The notes beneath the pieces were generated by a model, which was not told the origin of the DNA, ran no database searches, and was given only the letters and a program-made list of their open reading frames with translations. A program made the position numbers and the translations under genes. From an uncultured Caldimicrobium sp. (GTDB taxonomy: Bacteria > Desulfobacterota > Thermodesulfobacteria > Thermodesulfobacteriales > Thermodesulfobacteriaceae): a stretch of DNA of 8,864 nt. Positions 6,236 to 8,864 of the stretch are shown in pieces. Where the stretch lies: the NCBI GenBank assembly GCA_938091475.1, contig CALLJI010000018.1:1-8864 (forward strand), given 5' to 3'. The first letter of the stretch is position 1; each line of letters opens with the position of its first letter.

Positions 6236-7616
6236 AATAGATAGGGAGCTTCAAATAAAAAGTTGTCCCCTTCTCACTACTTTCAAAGTTAATTTCACCA
6301 TTATGTAGTTTTATTATACTATATGCAATAGATAAACCAAGTCCTGTTCCATCAGGTTTTGTAGTGAAAAAGGGATCAAAAATTTTGTTTTTAATCTCTT
6401 CAGGAATACCTGATCCTGTATCTGCTATACTAATAACAATATGATTTTGGTCTTTCTTAGTAGTAATAGAAAGGGTCCCTCCCCGAGGCATTGCATCAAT
6501 GGCATTCAAAATAATATTAAGCAAGCATTGTTGAAGCATTGAACTATCCCCTTTTACAGGAGGTAATTTCATAAGATCCAACAAAACGGTAATCTCCTTT
6601 TTTCTTAATTGATAATCAATTAATTTTAAAATATGTTTAAGAAGAGAATTGATATACACCTCAGAAATAGTCAAATGTGCATCCTTGGCAAATCTTAAAA
6701 AACGCGACAAAAGCTCTTCCATTTGGTCTACTGCAATTAGTACCACCTCTATATCTTTTTTGGTAATTTCTGGATTTTCTCTTAAGGTTTGAAAAAGCAC
6801 TTTTATTGAAGTTAAAGGATTTCTAATTTCATGGGCAAGTCCTGCAGAGAGCCTACCCAAGGCGGTAAGTTTTTCTGTGACTAACATTTGTCTATAAGAC
6901 TCTTCTATTTTTTCTTTATATTCTTTGAGTTCAAGAGATAGTTTATTAAAGGTTTCTGAGAGCTCCTCAATTTCATCTCCAGTTTTGATTTCAATTTTTT
7001 TACCAAAGCCCTGGGGTCTTAACTCGTGGATGAAATTAATGAGTTTATAAAGAGGTTTTGTCACAAATCGACTGATAATAAAAGAAAGCAGTGCACCTAT
7101 TAGAATGGAAAAAGCAGTAAGTGCTATGACAGTATTACGGATTCTATTTAAGGTTAGGGTTATTCTATCTTCACTTATACCTAAATGTACCTCCGCTTTT
7201 AACCCTTCAAATACTTTAATACCAATATCTCTAATCAATCCTTTCTCGGTAGATAATAATTGTATAGAAAATTTTCTCTCCTTTGAGATAGGATTCCATT
7301 CTAAAATATCAGGAGGATATCCCTTTCCAAAGGTATGAGCAATAACCTCACCTTCTTTACCTGTAACAAAAATGTATTCAACATCTTCCTCAGTATTTTT
7401 GACCTCTTCTATGGCTTCTTGAATTTCATAATGATCCTCAAGGAGGATGAAATTAGCCAAACTATTACTAAGATTTCTAGCCAAAGACTCTCCTTTTTTG
7501 GTGATCTCAGCCCTAAGAGAATTTACGACTACTTCTCTTATAGCTAAGCCCAACATAATCCCAAGGATTATAACCACAACGGTATTAAGTAAGGCTATTT
7601 TAAACCAAAGTCTCAT
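6228..7616 (-). CDS. Membrane sensor histidine kinase with HAMP domain
   Basis: Inner-membrane sensor kinase, 462 residues, partner of the sigma-54 regulator. Helix 1 (about 7-27) and helix 2 (about 161-183) enclose a periplasmic domain of about 130 residues with no obvious ligand motif. A HAMP linker (about 184-236) and coiled coil follow. The dimerisation box AHEIRNPL (261-268) carries the phospho-histidine H262. The ATP-binding domain has the N box with N367 and N371, DTGSGIP (399-405), FDPFFTTK (413-420) and GTGLGLSI (423-430). This is an NtrB/AtoS-type kinase without a PAS domain. It overlaps the upstream binding-protein gene by four bases (ATGA) and the regulator gene by eight, so the trio is one transcript. 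The likely input is the docked, ligand-loaded lipoprotein rather than direct ligand binding. In TtrS, by contrast, a PhnD-type domain is fused to the kinase. Confidence 0.95.
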   Translation of the reverse strand: MRLWFKIALLNTVVVIILGIMLGLAIREVVVNSLRAEITKKGESLARNLSNSLANFILLEDHYEIQEAIEEVKNTEEDVEYIFVTGKEGEVIAHTFGKGYPPDILEWNPISKERKFSIQLLSTEKGLIRDIGIKVFEGLKAEVHLGISEDRITLTLNRIRNTVIALTAFSILIGALLSFIISRFVTKPLYKLINFIHELRPQGFGKKIEIKTGDEIEELSETFNKLSLELKEYKEKIEESYRQMLVTEKLTALGRLSAGLAHEIRNPLTSIKVLFQTLRENPEITKKDIEVVLIAVDQMEELLSRFLRFAKDAHLTISEVYINSLLKHILKLIDYQLRKKEITVLLDLMKLPPVKGDSSMLQQCLLNIILNAIDAMPRGGTLSITTKKDQNHIVISIADTGSGIPEEIKNKIFDPFFTTKPDGTGLGLSIAYSIIKLHNGEINFESSEKGTTFYLKLPIYYA

Positions 7617-8545
7617 TTAAAAAGACCATACCTTTCAACAAGGGTTTCTATCTCCTTTAATAAGTCTTCCCGACATTCTGTGAAGCCCATAGGCATTTCT
7701 GTTTTATTCCACTCTCTAAACTTAGGGTCCTTCGGGTTGAAAGTAAGTAGGGCTTTTCTTACAGAACTAACTATAGAAGGCTCAATTTTTTTACTATAAC
7801 AAATCATACTACTTGGATAGGGTTGGGAGAGAGCAAGTATTCTTATTTTTCCCTCTGCTTGAAGTCGTAAAGCCAATTGATCTTGAATCCCTCCTGCCTC
7901 ATATCTTCCATTTATTACAGCACGAGCTGTGTTGGCATGAGAACCAGTGAATACATACATAGACAAATCCTTCAAAGAAATTCCTGCCTCTTCCAACATC
8001 TTGCGAGGAATTAAATGCCCCTGTGTGGAATATTTATCTCCAAAAGCAAAAGTTTTTCCTTTTAAATCCTTAATATCCTTAATAGGACTATCTATTCTCG
8101 TTATTATGGCAGCTCTATATTCAGGTTTACCATAGACATTGAGCCCCATGACTAAGCATCCAACCTCATATTTTTTCTTAGCCAGAACATAATTTACTGG
8201 TCCAAGGGCAGCAAAATGAATAAGACCCTTGCCTAAATTTTCCACGGTATCTTCGTATTTTTCTGTAAATCTTATAGCAAATTTATATCCAGTAGCCTCT
8301 TCTAAATATTGTAAAAAAGGCAAATATATTCTCACATCCTCTTTTGGTTCAAGACGAAGATCAAATCCAAATTTAAGGGAATTATCTTTTAAAGAATTAT
8401 ATTCAACCCCTTTAGGAAGGTTCTCGTTTACAGAAGCCCTCTTAGTAAGACTTACTCTTTTTGGAACTTCTCGCTCCCCACAGCTAAAAAATAAAAAAAT
8501 CACCAAGAAAATTAATAGCAACTTATGGAGTACCTTCATTAACAT
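7613..8545 (-). CDS. PhnD-type periplasmic oxyanion-binding lipoprotein, probable sensor
   Basis: Substrate-binding protein of the PhnD/PtxB/AioX type, 310 residues. The N terminus is a lipoprotein signal: a hydrophobic core (about 5-20), then FFSC with C22 as probable lipid attachment. Phe at -3 and -2 is atypical for a lipobox. Family marks in the mature protein include LKFGFDLRLEP (57-67), LPFLQYLEEATG (75-86), AALGPVNYVLA (112-122), IKDLKGKTFAFGD (158-170) and GSHANTARAVINGRYEAGG (201-219). No ABC permease or ATPase is nearby. Its stop overlaps the kinase ATG, so sensing rather than uptake is the likely job, as for AioX in arsenite oxidisers. Cysteines C130, C249 and C291 lie in the mature domain and could serve a thiophilic ligand. 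No strong ribosome site was found; a second in-frame ATG at 8539 is possible. Confidence 0.87.
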   Translation of the reverse strand: MLMKVLHKLLLIFLVIFLFFSCGEREVPKRVSLTKRASVNENLPKGVEYNSLKDNSLKFGFDLRLEPKEDVRIYLPFLQYLEEATGYKFAIRFTEKYEDTVENLGKGLIHFAALGPVNYVLAKKKYEVGCLVMGLNVYGKPEYRAAIITRIDSPIKDIKDLKGKTFAFGDKYSTQGHLIPRKMLEEAGISLKDLSMYVFTGSHANTARAVINGRYEAGGIQDQLALRLQAEGKIRILALSQPYPSSMICYSKKIEPSIVSSVRKALLTFNPKDPKFREWNKTEMPMGFTECREDLLKEIETLVERYGLFK

Positions 8546-8575
8546 ATGATAATTTTCTATATATTTTTCAATAAA

Positions 8576-8602
8576 ATTTTAACTCTATTTCTATACTTTC
8601 AA
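8576..8602 (-). promoter_or_regulatory. Tentative promoter of the regulatory trio
   Basis: The minus strand has TTGAAA (8602-8597) and TAAAAT (8581-8576), 15 bases apart. Both hexamers are near consensus, but the spacer is short. No sigma-54 site or copy of the enhancer box was seen here, so basal sigma-70-type expression of the regulators is the simplest reading. Confidence 0.3.
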
Positions 8603-8605
8603 TCT

Positions 8606-8633
8606 AAAAAATCCAGCCCAGCTATTATCTGGG
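8606..8633 (-). terminator. Weak terminator-like hairpin after the tRNA gene
   Basis: On the minus strand CCCAG and CTGGG (8633-8629 and 8621-8617) form a 5-bp stem with a seven-base loop. CTGGA... and a run of six T (8611-8606) follow. It lies between the tRNA and the binding-protein gene, so it would separate the two transcripts. The short stem keeps confidence low. Confidence 0.4.
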
Positions 8634-8702
8634 TATTAGAACTCTGTGAGAGAATAAAAACATTGATATATCGGATTCTTAGATAACAACACCTAAATTC
8701 TA

Positions 8703-8775
8703 CGCCCCCAACGGGATTCGAACCCGTGTCTCTGGCGTGAGAGGCCAGTATCCTAGGCCACTAGACGATGGGGGC
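8703..8775 (-). tRNA. tRNA-Glu (anticodon CUC)
   Basis: 73-nt cloverleaf on the minus strand. The acceptor stem GCCCCCA pairs with TGGGGGC, with G as discriminator. The D arm begins GTCTAGTGG. The anticodon stem CTGGC/GCCAG encloses the loop CTCTCAC, giving anticodon CTC (Glu, GAG codons). The T arm contains GGTTCGAATCC. The 3' CCA is not encoded. No intron or mismatch is seen in the stems. Its 3' end faces the gene block, but no copy of the tRNA end was found at the other side. Confidence 0.96.
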
Positions 8776-8791
8776 TCTTTATAGTTCTTTT

Positions 8792-8820
8792 AAAATATCT
8801 TATAACCTCTTCTTTGTCAA
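8792..8820 (-). promoter_or_regulatory. Sigma-70-type promoter of the tRNA-Glu gene
   Basis: A perfect -35 TTGACA (8820-8815) is followed after exactly 17 bases by TATTTT (8797-8792) as -10. The start would lie near 8785, about ten bases before the mature tRNA 5' end. The -10 matches consensus at four of six positions. Confidence 0.65.
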
Positions 8821-8836
8821 GAGCTCTGAGAATGTG

Positions 8837-8858
8837 TGTGGTTACTATTTTAAAATGT
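8837..8858 (-). repeat. Right copy of a 22-bp inverted repeat
   Basis: The minus strand starts ACATTTT and ends GTAACCACA. It matches the plus strand of 424-445 at 20 of 22 positions, with mismatches only at positions 8 and 13. It is followed at the window edge by GTCACACT (8857-8864). It may be the terminus of an element extending beyond the window. Confidence 0.45.
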
Positions 8859-8864
8859 CACACT

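Noticed and set aside
8703..8775. tRNA-Glu as the integration site of a genomic island carrying the operons
   Set aside because: Although the tRNA 3' end faces the gene block, I found no duplicate of its 3' segment at the left side and no integrase gene in the window.

Overview
The window is AT-rich bacterial DNA. It carries one minus-strand block of six genes with a tRNA-Glu gene upstream of it. A Tat-exported molybdoenzyme, a lipoprotein sensor and an enhancer-driven sigma-54 regulator point to a Gram-negative, anaerobically respiring bacterium. Lys/Glu/Ile-rich proteins, AT-rich DNA and a GC-rich tRNA would suit a thermophilic Desulfobacterota, Thermodesulfobacteriota or Nitrospirota relative, but the taxon is inference.

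Layout in transcription order (minus strand, right to left). A tRNA-Glu(CUC) gene (8775-8703) has its own -35/-10 promoter and a weak terminator-like hairpin. Next comes a tightly overlapping regulatory trio: a PhnD-type periplasmic oxyanion-binding lipoprotein (8545-7613), a membrane histidine kinase (7616-6228) and an NtrC-type sigma-54 response regulator (6235-4844). The gap that follows (4843-4707) holds a very good -24/-12 sigma-54 promoter and, just after the regulator stop codon, two near-identical 17-bp boxes that look like its enhancer sites. The promoter drives an enzyme operon: a 16-cysteine, four-[4Fe-4S] electron-transfer subunit (4706-4038), a 948-residue Tat-dependent molybdopterin catalytic subunit (4010-1164) and a TorD-family maturation chaperone (1096-482).

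Inferred working model: the lipoprotein binds an anion in the periplasm and signals through the kinase. The phosphorylated regulator then activates sigma-54 RNA polymerase to make the periplasmic A-B molybdoenzyme and its chaperone. The gene order resembles aioXSR-aioBA of arsenite oxidisers and the arx/arr arsenic clusters. The enzyme itself belongs to the broad Psr/Phs/Ttr/Srd/Arr group of the DMSO reductase family. Its substrate (arsenic, selenium or sulfur oxyanion, or something else) cannot be settled from the sequence alone. No membrane quinol-binding subunit is encoded here.

The left 480 bp carry no gene. They hold a dense cluster of short palindromic hairpin repeats with TGTAGGGGC-like flanks and variable stems, plus a 22-bp sequence that recurs in inverted orientation at the far right edge of the window.
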